64,000 nt of DNA from Hirundichthys speculiger (Eukaryota > Chordata > Actinopteri > Beloniformes > Exocoetidae). Location: NCBI GenBank assembly GCA_018398805.1, contig JAGFBZ010000172.1:1674001-1738000 (forward strand). The letters are read 5' to 3'. Below are positions 37,900-49,730 of the stretch, piece by piece; position 1 is the first letter of the stretch, and each line of letters starts with the position of its first letter. Position numbers and translations under genes: made by a program. Below the pieces are notes generated by a model, which saw only the letters and a list, made by a program, of their open reading frames with translations, was not told the DNA's origin and searched no databases.

Positions 37900-38690
37900 A
37901 AAAAAAAAAAGTTATAATGCCGATAATATTTTAATGTTTTACTTGAATATGGAAATGTTTAATTTCCCTTTTCAGGAAACTCATAATAGAAGTCAAAGCA
38001 CATGCGTAACACAGGCAGGCGATGGCGTGCAACATCTTCTCGGAATGCAAACACACACGCCATAATGAATACACAGATCCCTAATTTACAGTCAGGTCAA
38101 AGATATGGCAGAGTGAAATCAAGTAGAAGTTTATATTATGTTATTGAAAAGTAATGTATGTTTATCATATCCCAAACAATCTTTGAAGAAGTTTATGTAC
38201 AAAGGGACTTACAAATTAACCAGTTTTAGGGGAAACTAGCATGCACACCTGCATGGCACAACATGACTCAAGACTAAGCGGCCCACCTGAATCTTAAGGA
38301 CAAGATATTACAGAAATGAACACATTCCGGTTGGAGACGACAGATGGTTTGAGAGAGGAGTTACATAAACATCGATGTGAACACTAAACAGAGGCTTCAT
38401 CTTAAACATTTACAATGCAGCCTCACCTCTCCATTCCAGGGAGTTGCAATGCCATTCACACCTTTTGTGACTAAAATATTTTACATGTTTACTTGCTAAA
38501 AAAGTAACTGATTCATGCGTGTCCACAATAACTCACAAGAATACATGTCCCAACCACGACGAGCGAGACTGTGATTCTCCACCAGTGACCAAGGACAGAA
38601 GTCCAGTTCCTGAAGACTTGGCTTCTTTTAATGCACTTCCTGTAACAACCTGTACATAAGTATATAACCTACTCATAACCAGTTAACTAT
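37900..38690. other. Intergenic, nothing assigned
   Basis: Mixed-composition sequence between decayed elements. No coding segment or bounded repeat was recognised. Confidence 0.4.
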
Positions 38691-38693
38691 GTA

Positions 38694-39266
38694 CAGTCAT
38701 GGCCAAAAGTTTTGAGCATGACACAAATATTACATTTTCACAAAGTCTGCTGCTTCAGAGTTTTTATATGTTTTTGTCAGGTGTTTCTATGTTATAATGA
38801 AATACAATTAGAAGCATTTCATCAGTTTCAAAAGCTTTTATTGAGAATTACACATAATTCATGCAATAAGTCAATATTTGCAGTGCTGACCCTTCTTTTT
38901 CAAGACTTCTGCAATTCTCCCTGGCATGCTGTTAATCAACTTCTGGACCAAATCCTGACTGATGGCAGTCCATTCTTGCATAATCAATGCTTGGAGTTTG
39001 TCAGAATTTGTGGGTTTTTGATTGTCCACCCGCCTCTTGAGGCTTGACCACAAGTTCTCAATGGGATTAAGATCCAGGGAGTTTCCTGGCCAAGGGCCCA
39101 AAATGTTTTGTTCACCGAGCCATTTCGTTATGACTTTTGCTTTATGGCAAGGTGCTCCATCGTGCTGGAAAAGGCATTCTTCATCACCAAACTGCCCTTG
39201 AATGGACCCTCTCATTTTCCAGAAGTGTCTCTCCTTATTATCATTACTCTTTGTAACTCCTATCAA
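38694..39266 (-). pseudogene. Tc1-like transposase, 3' half, with one terminal repeat
   Basis: The terminus cagtcatggccaaaagtttt follows TA at 38692-38693 and is a standard Tc1 inverted-repeat end. Minus-strand coding (stop near 38871) gives ECLFQHDGAPCHKAKV, then GPWPGNSLDLNPIENLW, then EWTAISQDLVQKL: the second Asp block and the third acidic (E) block of the DDE catalytic domain. The N-terminal half (DNA-binding domain and first Asp) and the other terminal repeat are absent, so this is a truncated, inactive copy. Confidence 0.88.
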
Positions 39267-39831
39267 TAATTATGACCTTTTGGAGTTATGCTGGGTGCAA
39301 AGATACTCTCTTACATCTATAGGTAAAATTGAAATAAAAAGGCTAGAAATTAGCATAATATAGATACCTTATATCAGAAACCATAAACCCTGAAAGAAGC
39401 CTATGCTAATGATTTATAATCACCTTAACCTTCCTTCATAAGAAGGCAATGTGACTTTTTTTTCTTTTCTTTTTTTCTCAGAATCAATCTGAGAGACATG
39501 ACAGGAATAAAAACATGTATATCAGTACACATATGTTTTTTATTGATGTATTTTTAATATTATTTTTAAGTATATATACATAAACATATACATGGAAGCG
39601 AGGGCCTTTTAGGTGGCTTAGTGGTAGTGCTGTCGCCTACCATGAGGCAGGTTCTGCTTCGACTCTCAGTTGCATTTGGAAAGGCATCTGGTGTAAAACT
39701 TGTGGCAAACCATTCACATGGCTCATTCCACTGTGGCAACAGAGAGCAGCTGAAATGGAAGTTTATAGTTTATATTGAAGTAAAGATTTCACTGAACACA
39801 AATATTCTTATTCATTTATTTGTTGTTTGTG

Positions 39832-39855
39832 TTTTTTTTTTTTTTTTTTTTTTTA
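39832..39855. repeat. Poly-T tract
   Basis: A homopolymer of more than 20 T. Confidence 0.95.
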
Positions 39856-39984
39856 GCTCACCTGGTATTTAGGAAATGGTATTATGTAAATTCAACTGTA
39901 ATTGGGTTGGACTGAATTTAAGTATAAGTGGATTATAGTAAATTAGATTTTATTTATTTATTTATCTATTCAAATCAAATATCG

Positions 39985-40080
39985 TCCATCCATTACCTAT
40001 ACCTGCTTAATCCTCTGCGGGGTCACGGGGATCTGCTGGAGCCTATCCCAGCTCTCTCTGGGTGAAAGCAGTAGTCAAGT
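39985..40080 (+). repeat. Dispersed fish repeat fragment
   Basis: The series ccatccattacctatacctg, ggggtcacggggatctgctg and gagcctatcccagct matches the body at 36232-36300. Confidence 0.8.
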
Positions 40081-41789
40081 TGTAAAAAAAATTCAGGAAG
40101 GATGGTCAATGTTTTTCACTTAAAAAAAAAAAGTGGCAGGGGCAGGGCTGTAAATTCATTATCAAAACAAAACACTGTAAATAAGACTTCTGAATCCTCT
40201 CAAATCAAGTCAAGCCAAGTTTATTTTAAGCGCAAAATCATAACAATTATCTCTTTTTTGTGTTATTAAAGACAGTACAGAAGTACAGAAAAACTCTCTC
40301 AACATTTTACAATATTTTTCCTTTTCTCCCCTCTGGTGCACAGTTTTTAGTTTCTCAGTTTCAAGTCTCAGTATCTCATAGCAGTTTCCAAAGACTGTCG
40401 TAATCATGTTTTTTGTCAACAATTTTTCGTGTTCTTGCTTTCTGATTGTTAGCTAAGCAGTGACTGAAGATTAATAGATTAATGTGCCTTATAGCCACTG
40501 AAATAATGAGCTACATACTAATAGGCCTACGTATGAATTGAAAAGGGTAAGTGTGTAAACTAGAGGTCGCACTAGACTTTTTTTGCAATTGGTCAATTTG
40601 ACAGTCATGAAAATTTTGTTATCAGTTTCTACATTAACAATTATTTAATTACATTAAAAGATTACTAACAGTCTTCAGATTTTTCAATTATTGTGAGGGG
40701 AAAAAAAGTCAATTACAGGGAATCCCCAGTTAAAATAACCCCTGGTCTAAACCCTAAAGGTTTAATAATCAAACCTGTACCTTCTGCTCTTGATCTTCCT
40801 GCTTCCTGGCCATGGCTTTCCTCTATGTGAAGAAAACAACATTATAGGGTTTGATAGAATGTGCAGACATGTCATGCTAAAAGCACATGAACTTGCTCTT
40901 GGATAATAGACAGAAAGTACAGTATAGGTTAAAATCACATTTATCATATTTACTGTAATATTAAATTACAGGCCACAGCAACAGGCCCCAGGAGGGGGGA
41001 AAACTATTTAATGTCACCTGCCTTGAACATCTGAATTTTAGCTAACATCTTCATTTATTTTTGTTGTCTGATGAGTCCTATTGATGAAAATAATATAGCC
41101 GTGTGAAGAATATTTCATCATTAATTCTGGTCAAATATTTGAGACAAACTCTCGTCTAATGCTAACAGTAAATATCTGTTTTACGTTTGCCACGCTCATA
41201 AACCAGAATCTAACGTGACTGAATGACAAGTCCTGTGTTTCAGCAAACTAGTTAACAAGATAGATGAACGTTAACATGAGTTCATCTCAGGTAGTTTGCA
41301 GGCTACACAGCAAGCTTGGAAAACTAGCTGTGTTGTTATTGTGCAACCTGTGGCGAGTCTGGCCACTTTTGTATAGATTAATAAAAAGTAATGATTGAGA
41401 TTCTTGATTTATAGCTCACCTGTCATTTTAGTCTTTTTAAAAAACTCCCTGACATCTTGTTGTCCAGCCGCTCGTTTCCTCGTGCTCACGTTGCAGTGTC
41501 AATCCTCAATATGTCGCTCTGCGCAGCAGCTCGTGCTGCTCCCTCAGGCATCAATTAACCAATTGAAAATAACAATCATGTTGCATCATTGCATCTTTGC
41601 TTGCCCCTGTGCCCTCAGATTTTATTATTTCTTTTGCTCAACATGCGAACTACTTTCTAATGATGAAATAATTATAAGTTATATTCTCAACATTTACTGT
41701 AAAAAGGGGAGGGATGGAAAGCGGGGATGGAAGTTTTACAGGGGGGATGATTTTGATCGTTTTTATTTCAGGGGGGACGCCATCCCCCC

Positions 41790-42062
41790 TCATCCCCCCT
41801 CAACTCGAGTACTGAGTGAAAGGCAGGGGTCCACTCTTACAGGTCACCAGTCCATCACAGGGCCACATGTAGACAAACAATCATATACACTCACATTCAC
41901 TCCTATAGGCAATTTTGAAACACCAATTAACCTAACATGCATGTCTTTGGACTGTGGGAGAACGCCGGAGTACCCGGAGGAAACCCACGCAAACACGGGG
42001 AGAACATGCAAACTCCACACAGAAAGATCCCTGCTGAGGTTCGAACCAGGAGCCTTCTAGCT
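41790..42062 (+). repeat. Dispersed fish repeat, 3' body
   Basis: It contains acaggtcaccagtccatcac, caattaacctaacatgcatg, ctttggactgtgggagaacg and gagaacatgcaaactccaca. This continuous block is one of the commonest interspersed sequences in fish genomes and extends the family whose 5' part is at 36232 and 39985. Confidence 0.85.
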
Positions 42063-43624
42063 GTGAAGTAACAGTGCTTAACACTGCTGAGTTGTTTCAT
42101 TCAATCAAATAAACTGGTTTAGACCTTTAGTGAAGACAACTAGTTGATTCACTAAAACAGGTCAGCTGTGCTGCATGGTTGGAACAAAAACCTGCAGCCA
42201 CACGGCCCTTTCACAGATCAGTTTGACACCTCTGTTCTAAATCATATTGGCTACTCAAAATCGTGTGATCTTCTTCAGAGACCCTTACATTTATGGTTTA
42301 CACCTTACAGGTGGCTCACGGTACGGTCCATACCGGGTTTTTTTTGCCACGGTTTCGGTACGGTTTCGTTACAGTTACAGACCACCTACTACCCTAAACC
42401 CGCGATCGCAAGATACCGAGTTTGCGGAAAGCGCAACTCGCATGTCAGCGCGTAAAAGAGCATGTCCAAATGGCATAAATGTGCGTCCACCTGGTCACAT
42501 GTGGACGTACACAAACGGCTCTACCTCTCCATTACGCATCACCGTATTACTTGCATACGTTTTTATTCTCTTGAGGTCAGAGGATGTCTGGTCAGCAGTT
42601 GTGGTGGATGTGGGAATAGTCACGGCCAGACACGTCAGTCTGTGCAGCTGTGGCATGATCTCATTCAGATGTTTGCTGTGGAAGAAACCAAGGAGATCTT
42701 TGTCTCTGGTGTCAAGCTGGAAAAGGTTGGATGCGGGAATTTATTTCCGATATGTCTGAAACTGTTGGTGGTCGAGGAGGGACAGGAACATTAATTGTTC
42801 GTGATCTTTAAATGCGCATCCAACGATTCGTTCTGCAGTATTTTAAAAAGCACATCAGCTGCGCCAAGACGCACAGCTGGTAACGACTGGATCTTGCGCA
42901 GGTAAGATCACGGGTTTAGGGAGGTGGAAGATTGCGTTCTGTTAACTGTTTTCACTCCCTCGCCGGTGTATTCAACAGCAAAACCAAAATGTGAAGACAT
43001 TTTTTTACATTTTCCATAAATTGCACCTGAAAATCGAATATCTGTAACTTTGTGTGGGTGTGTGGAAAACTTGTTTCAGCTTTAAGAAGGGGAGGAGACA
43101 GATAAACTGAGGTAAAGAGGAAGTAAACCTGTTCTCAGGTTTAGTTCACAGAGTCAGTTACCATGGTAATGAGTTACCTCTGTTTCTGAAACAGGCTCAA
43201 TTGAGCCCTCTGGCTTGGAGTTAAGTTACCTTGCTTCGTGAAATTGAAAACTCAAGACTGTCTCTGAGTTCAGGTTTAACATATTCAGAGTTTGCACATA
43301 ACTAGCTTTCTGAAACAGGTCCCAGGTTTGTTGATTTGTAAGTCTTGCATCCAGCAACAGCAGAATTGTACACAAGGTTACAGCTTTTGAACCTGTGCAC
43401 TATGTCAGCGTGGTCGTGCCTCTTTGGTTTTTACTCTATTCTGCTGCTGGAAGGTTGTAAGGATCAATTTTATTGATCTCAATGAATGTCTCAAAATACT
43501 GCTGTTGGCCCTGGTATTTGGTTTTCCCAGTACAGCCCGTCTGCTTTTGTTTTCTCATTCTCCGTTTCTTCCAAAGAAACGTCTTCACAACTTAAATGAA
43601 ACAAATAACAAGCTGAGTGGTCCT
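42063..43624. other. Intergenic, repeat-derived in part
   Basis: A cggtacggt-rich stretch at 42318-42370 and a block at 43150-43330 with repeated ctgaaacagg look repeat-derived. The latter shares cagttaccatggtaa with about 49104-49118. Open frames across 42247-42794 show no recognisable protein domain. Confidence 0.4.
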
Positions 43625-43628
43625 TCTG

Positions 43629-44052
43629 GGGTCATCCCTATGTTCCCACAGCCCAATGATCCCACAGCCCTATGTTCCCTCATTTCTAAGATTTTTCTCA
43701 AAATGCAACTCTAAGTCAAGTCATCTTTAGTTTTATGTCGCTTTTCAAGAGATGATTCAGAGTAATTTCAACCTAGGGTCCTTTGCACCATGACCATTAC
43801 CCCACTAATAATGTCCGGAATTTCTGGTGTACTTACAAACTTTCTAACACCTCATTTTATGAGTACTAACACTATTTGTACTACTGTAGAAGTTTGGTAA
43901 CATTCCGGACATTATTAGTGGGGTAATATAACATAGCTGTTTGGTAATGTTAGTGCCTGTGTTAAGCCATTAGGTTAATAGTGGTAACTCAACCACTGAT
44001 TGAGCATGGGAAAACTAGGGCTGAGGAAACATAGGGCTGAGGGAACACAGGC
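43629..44052. mobile_element. Foldback-type inverted-repeat element
   Basis: There are two nested inverted repeats with nearly the same centre. The inner arms are 26 identical bases (43796-43821 against 43902-43927, beginning attaccccactaataatgtc). The outer arms match at 19 of 21 bases (43662-43682 against 44022-44042, ccacagccctatgttccctc). The outer arms contain short tandem units of the form atgttccc(a/t)cagccc. No coding capacity. Confidence 0.7.
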
Positions 44053-47000
44053 ACGCTCCCGTCCTTCTCAGCTGTCTCACTTCCAAAATAACCATAGCAA
44101 CATATAACATGTCCTCTCAACATGGAGACTCTTCCGAAATGCAACGTGTGATTAAAACATTGTGAAAGCAACTGCTCATTCTGTACATGTTTCTGGTCAT
44201 CAGTTCATCTCAGGTAAGTCGAGAAAAAAATACATTCTGATGTTAAAAGTCATAGCTGTCAAATGTGATGTTTCAGTGTCAGAAATACATTACCTGGAGA
44301 TTTCAAAAGATAAATATAGCTGCAAAGGGCAGCCATCTGGGTCAATCAGATTTGCAGCAAAAGCACTCATGTTTAAAATTTTAAACAGTCTCAGGAGGAT
44401 TAATTGAGCTGATTCTTCTTTAAACTTTAACTTGCACATCAGAATAAAAATTGCTCATGGAGAAAAATGTTTGGCCAGGCCTATGTTTTAGTAATAGATG
44501 TCTGGTATAAAAGGATATTTGGTTAGTAACATTTCTGTGATGTTTAGTGTTGAACTTGTGCTTTATTTCTATTAATATGGGTGTGGTGACCAAAGTTTGG
44601 CCACTCAGCTGGGTGTGGGGAGAGATTGTTTATAACACGCTTCTAGTTAAAAAGTCCAAAAGAGTCTAAAAGATCACTGTTCCTTTTTGGGTAACGTTCC
44701 CATTTATTTTCCTTTTTTGGCAGTGATACAAACTTAACATGTCTTGAGAGCAGTAAAAACTGTGTATCCTCCATACACCCAAGCAAATTAAAGCCCTCTA
44801 CACCACCTGTGACTTCCATTAAATACACCTGGTGCACTTCTCTACTGCCTCCTACTGTGATGTAATATTACAACCAAAAAACAAGTGAAGCAATAAACAA
44901 ATGGCTCCAACAATGGGAATCCACTATTTTTCTGTGTACTGCCATACTTTTTGAGCTGCTGGGCATCACCACCTACCCGACAGGTTTATTCCAGATGAAC
45001 ACCAGTGACAGTGAGTCACTTTTCAGGTGTGATACTTTGATTAACACTGAATGAATAATGGGTGTTGATGGACAGAAATCATAGCAGATCTTTGATATGA
45101 GATGACCATTTTCTTATTGGAAAAAAGGACATCCCTCCATCTATGATCTATGACCTCCTCATTCCTATTTATGTTAACAGGGTTTTGGTGGAGTCTCTCT
45201 TTTCAGGCAAAAGATGTGTACAGCAATATGTAGGAAAACAGTCTTGATCATTCAACTGTTGTTGTCCAAATATTATGGATCCTGCAGAGGGATTTTCTTG
45301 ACCCTTAAATGAGGTTCTCCTGACCTTAGATCAGCTGATCAGATCTGTTATTCACAAAAATATGATCAGATGCGAGGTTTCAATTTGAAGTTGAGGTCAG
45401 TTGCCCCTACTTCGATGAAAGAAAATAGTTTAAGCCCAGTAATAGTCATATTAGTTACATTAGAAGCAAACAAAAGGCTCTTATTTTTAACTACTGAACA
45501 CAGTAATCATTCAGTTTTGACTTTAAACACCTAAATTCTCTTTAAAAAGTTGTTGTTTTTGTTTCTTTTTTTAAATGGGCAAAATGATGTTTTATTTGCT
45601 GTTAAATAGCATCGACTACACAGTGTACCAGACCAAACTGTATTAGAATAAAAACTGTAGATGCATCAAAGATGGCATAAGTTCCACAGATTTCAAAATG
45701 ATTCTTGTTATTAAAAGAATAAAATAAATCAAAATAGCCAGATCCAGAGCATCCTGCACTCAGGCTCCATCCTGCAGCCTGCTCTCTACAGGGTTTTATT
45801 TCCATTTAAAGCTTTGTTTACGTCCATAAACACAACAGCAGTCAGGCATTCAGCTGCTCTGTGACGGCTCAACTTCGTCTACTGTTGCATTTTTACTGGC
45901 CAGTGAGTTCTTGCTACCAATTGCAATGGTGATTTAAGTCGTCTCTATGAAGCACGATGGACTAAAGTTGTCCCTGTGGCACAGAACAGCAATGTGACTC
46001 AAAAAAAAAATAAAAACAATAAATTCATAATGAGGTTTGTTTGACTGAAAGCCTCTATTAGTCATTTTCTGAGAAACTCTTATTTTTGTCTGTCCGGTGA
46101 TGTTTTCAATATGTTTCCGCTGCTCACCAGGTCATATGACTTCCACCACAGTACTTAATCCTTTGGTTTAAGTCTGATCACGAAATATGCAACCGCTGCA
46201 GACTAGTTAAGGCAGGATGTGGGAAATACAGGACTGTGAGAGTGTGAGTGAAGCGAATGAGAGTCATTCAGGTCATGATATTAAAAAGCTGCTATTGCAT
46301 TTGCTGTTATCATTAAGAAAGTGTCTGTGACAGTATACTGTAGTCAGGTATTTGGAAAGTAATGTTTAGCGTTATGCAGATGTTGGTATACATGATCAGC
46401 ATCGCATGATGAAGTGGGTCCAACTGTGTGACTCTTGAAGTGATAAATGAAGCATGTTTTAAAAGCAGGTACAATTTTTGCAAATATGTTGGTAAAAATC
46501 AATGACTTGGACAGTTTTTGTAGATTCTAGATTTAGACATGTTCGGTGTCAGAAAATATGTCACAACCTTTTCACTTTCGACAGATCATCATCCCTAGTT
46601 AGCAGCACCTGGACTAAATTTGGACCAGTGTCAGCCAGCCTTGCTGGGTTCATTTTGTCTTTTGAAGTCATGTTATCTGCATAACATTTTTGCTTTCATG
46701 TGAGTTTAAAGTTGTTTTCCTGAAGTCAAAAATGGCAACAAGAGAAATGAAAACTTAACATTTACAAAATAATGGAGGAGGCAAAACTGAAACAAACAGA
46801 TCATCCAGCATTTCACTTTAGGAAACAGAAACATTTCTCTTTTATGCTTGAGATTTATTTGCTTTACTTCAACCTATTCTCTGAGAACAGGAATTAGTGA
46901 CTATGACTATGTTTTGTTATTTATTTTTTGTTTGTTTTCATACTATTTGTGAATAATATGGTGTTTTTCACACCACGAAGAGTAAATTAAAGCAAAATGC

Positions 47001-47960
47001 AAACCATTTTGTTTCCCAGTTCAATGGTTATAAAATGACATGCATGAAGTGAGTCATTTTATTCTGCTGTTTTAATGCAACAAGAAGCAAATATGACACA
47101 TGTAGTTTTGAGTGCTTCCTCTATTTTGTGGATTTGTTTTCTACTCATTTTGATTTTTAGTCTTTTTTTGAATAAAAGACGTATAAAAAATGTCCCTTAT
47201 GGTACTACAGTTTTTATGATGAGTAAGCTTCTTGAGGGAAAAAAAAAAACATGCATTTACACATTTATTCAAGAGTACAATCCAGGGTGTATACAATACA
47301 AGGATGTCTGCCACAAACATGGAGAAGAAACTGAACAACAAAGGGCTTTATTGTGGTCATTTCATGAGCCATTGCTTGAGACGAGGATATGTTAGTTTCA
47401 TTAGGTGGTACCTGAATCTGTCCCAAGACACATTTATGTTCAGACTACAAGGAGAATGTGGACACAAACGTTCCAGACCACCTTCAAATGCATTTGAAGT
47501 GACTGAGTGTGAACTTGTCCTGTGATGTGTTCAAAGTTGGTTTTAGAGGTGGCCACCTGAATATCTCAGGGCATATTTTACCGGTCTGAACTTGGTCTTT
47601 GCCATTGACTCTTGGCTCACATGTAAGAAGCTACAAAGTCACATTTGGAGATCGGAGAGTTTGAGTGGTGGTACTACATACACAACTGAAGCAGAAAATC
47701 TAAGTCTAATCTCTAAATCTAAGTCTAAATCTAATCTCTGCAGAGTTACTTTACTTTAAAGCTTCATTTTCAGACTCAGTCACTGTTTCCTTCCTCTAAA
47801 AGTTGCTGTTTTGCCACTGTTTCAAACACTAAAGGTTTTCTGCATCATGAATACCACACAATTTACTGCAAGACCGGGCTGCAATATGCTATGAGAATGA
47901 GATCACGCAGTACAGTTTGTACCTCAAGATAAGTGACTCAGTCCTGAAATCAGGCAACTG
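44053..47960. other. Intergenic, nothing assigned
   Basis: AT-rich sequence without recognisable gene segments or bounded elements. Confidence 0.4.
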
Positions 47961-47989
47961 ATGAATCAGTCATTAAAAAAATTCTTTGG

Positions 47990-48230
47990 TCACAAGTCCT
48001 CCCACAGTCCAGCTCAGCATGTGCACTTGTGTGTATGCATTTTTGTTGCCTCATTAAGGCCTTCTTTTGGTATCACTGACCTTACTGGGGCCAGTAGTCC
48101 TTGTGGGAGCCATGGCCAAGTTTTAATGAGGCAAAATGTCATTTCTGGGTCCTGGTTAGAGTTGGAGCCTTGTAGTGAATTGAGATTAGGTTAACTTTAG
48201 GGTTAGGTTTCAGATTAAGATGTATAAAAT
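47990..48230. repeat. Dispersed repeat (gtgggagccatggccaag type)
   Basis: Two copies of an aatgaggcaaaa / cattaaggcc motif surround gtgggagccatggccaagtt, followed by a ggttaggtt-rich tail. I recognise it as a repeated fish sequence but cannot assign a class. Confidence 0.4.
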
Positions 48231-49512
48231 GAATGAAAGTCATCTTAATGTGCTAATAAGTATAGCTGCACGAACCTTGTGTGTCACAAATATGTTTTGA
48301 CTCAATCGCTGTCATTTTTTAGAAATGTAAGCATAACCGTTCCCCTGCACTTTTATCTTTTTTTTTTTTTTTTTAAAGACCTGGTGACCTCTTCCTGACT
48401 GTTTCGTTTGTAAACTTGACTGGTAAAACTGATTAAATCTGGTATTTCATGTTCTTAGTTTACTGACGTCTCTGTGCTCTTTCATATTTGCTGCTCTGAC
48501 CTACATAGTCTGCATTTGTATATTATTTTGACTTTGGACAAATCTTTCTACTTCAGAAGAGATCTTGGGAAAACTGTTGCTAATCTGACTTAAAACGCTT
48601 CCTGTTTCAGGGGTTTTCAACAAAACAGCCCAGCTCCCTGAGAAAACGTTTCTGCACGTAGAAGCATCTTTGCTAAACTGTGTTTGATGTCATAAGTGAG
48701 CTTGTGCTTTCATATTCATTTGTGAAAGTGTAAGACTTTCCTTTTAAACTCCAGGACCGAGAAAGGGAACCGACAGTGGGAAGTTTCTCTGATTTAGATT
48801 AGATGTACAAAACAAACGAACAAACAAATAAGCATAAAATTGTTCGACTCTCAGTGCGAAGCATCTTTAGGGACCAGTTTTCAGAAAGCAGCTTTTGTGA
48901 AAAACTGATTATGTTGAAGCTGAAATGAGGGAAACTGAGCATTTTTCTGTTTCACATAGAGATGTAACGTGAACAATGCCTTTTCAGAAACTGAGGTAAC
49001 TTATACTTAGAATCATCCTCATATCTTGTCTAGTGCTTTGGTCTGTGATAACTGTTTAAATGTGCTTTATAAGGAAATTTTACCTACTTACTTACTAGAA
49101 ACAGTTACCATGGTAACTCAGTCAGTGAGGATAACCTGGCTGGGAGCAGGTTTTGTTTCATGAAGCCCAAGTTCTTCTGTGTCTCCTCCACTTCATTAAG
49201 TTGAAACAGGTTTGATTTCACTCGGCATCTGATCTTTCTGAGATATCTGTAAACAATTAAGTTCTCTTCTTGATGAAGAGGATGAATGGGAGAAAATGGT
49301 GCTGCATTAGCAACGAGAATGGATCTCAAGGCTCTGAATAGGTAGTTTGGTGTACCCCGATGATTTCGAAGAAATGGAAGTGATCTTGGCTCAGAAGACG
49401 GTTTTTTTTTTTGTTGTTGTTGTATTTCTTGGCACAAACCAGTGAGAGCCATCAATGAAAAAAAAAGTTCAGAGTATTTTGGGTACATTCCTTTTTTTTT
49501 TTTTTTTTTAAT

Positions 49513-49730
49513 TAAATCAGAAACATACAATGCATTATAAATATGTTTCAAACAAAATTCAGGTAACAATAAATAACTACAATAAGGAAAAAAAAACATC
49601 TCTCCTGTGAATTTAAAGCTAATTGAGAAGGCATATATGGCTATATTTTAAAATTGGTCACCATGGTGGCACTCAGAGAGCTGAACAGTTTCTCAGGTGG
49701 TACGCAGTATTAAAAGTTTGAGAACCACTG
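49513..49730. mobile_element. Left-truncated copy of the 15153-15462 hAT-type element
   Basis: From attaaatcagaaacatacaa to agtttgagaaccactg it parallels the intronic copy with scattered substitutions. The left end is replaced by a T run, and no 8-bp duplication is found. This confirms that the sequence is a multi-copy element. Confidence 0.88.

Noticed and set aside
41395..42060. 221-codon plus-strand open frame
   Set aside because: Its second half is the common fish interspersed repeat and the first half has no coding signature.
42247..42794. Overlapping plus-strand open frames of 110-170 codons
   Set aside because: No recognisable domain, no splice context, and the start region (cggtacggt repeats) looks repeat-derived.
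49105..49599. 164-codon minus-strand open frame
   Set aside because: It crosses a hAT-type MITE end and poly-T/K runs with no protein similarity, so it is a chance frame.
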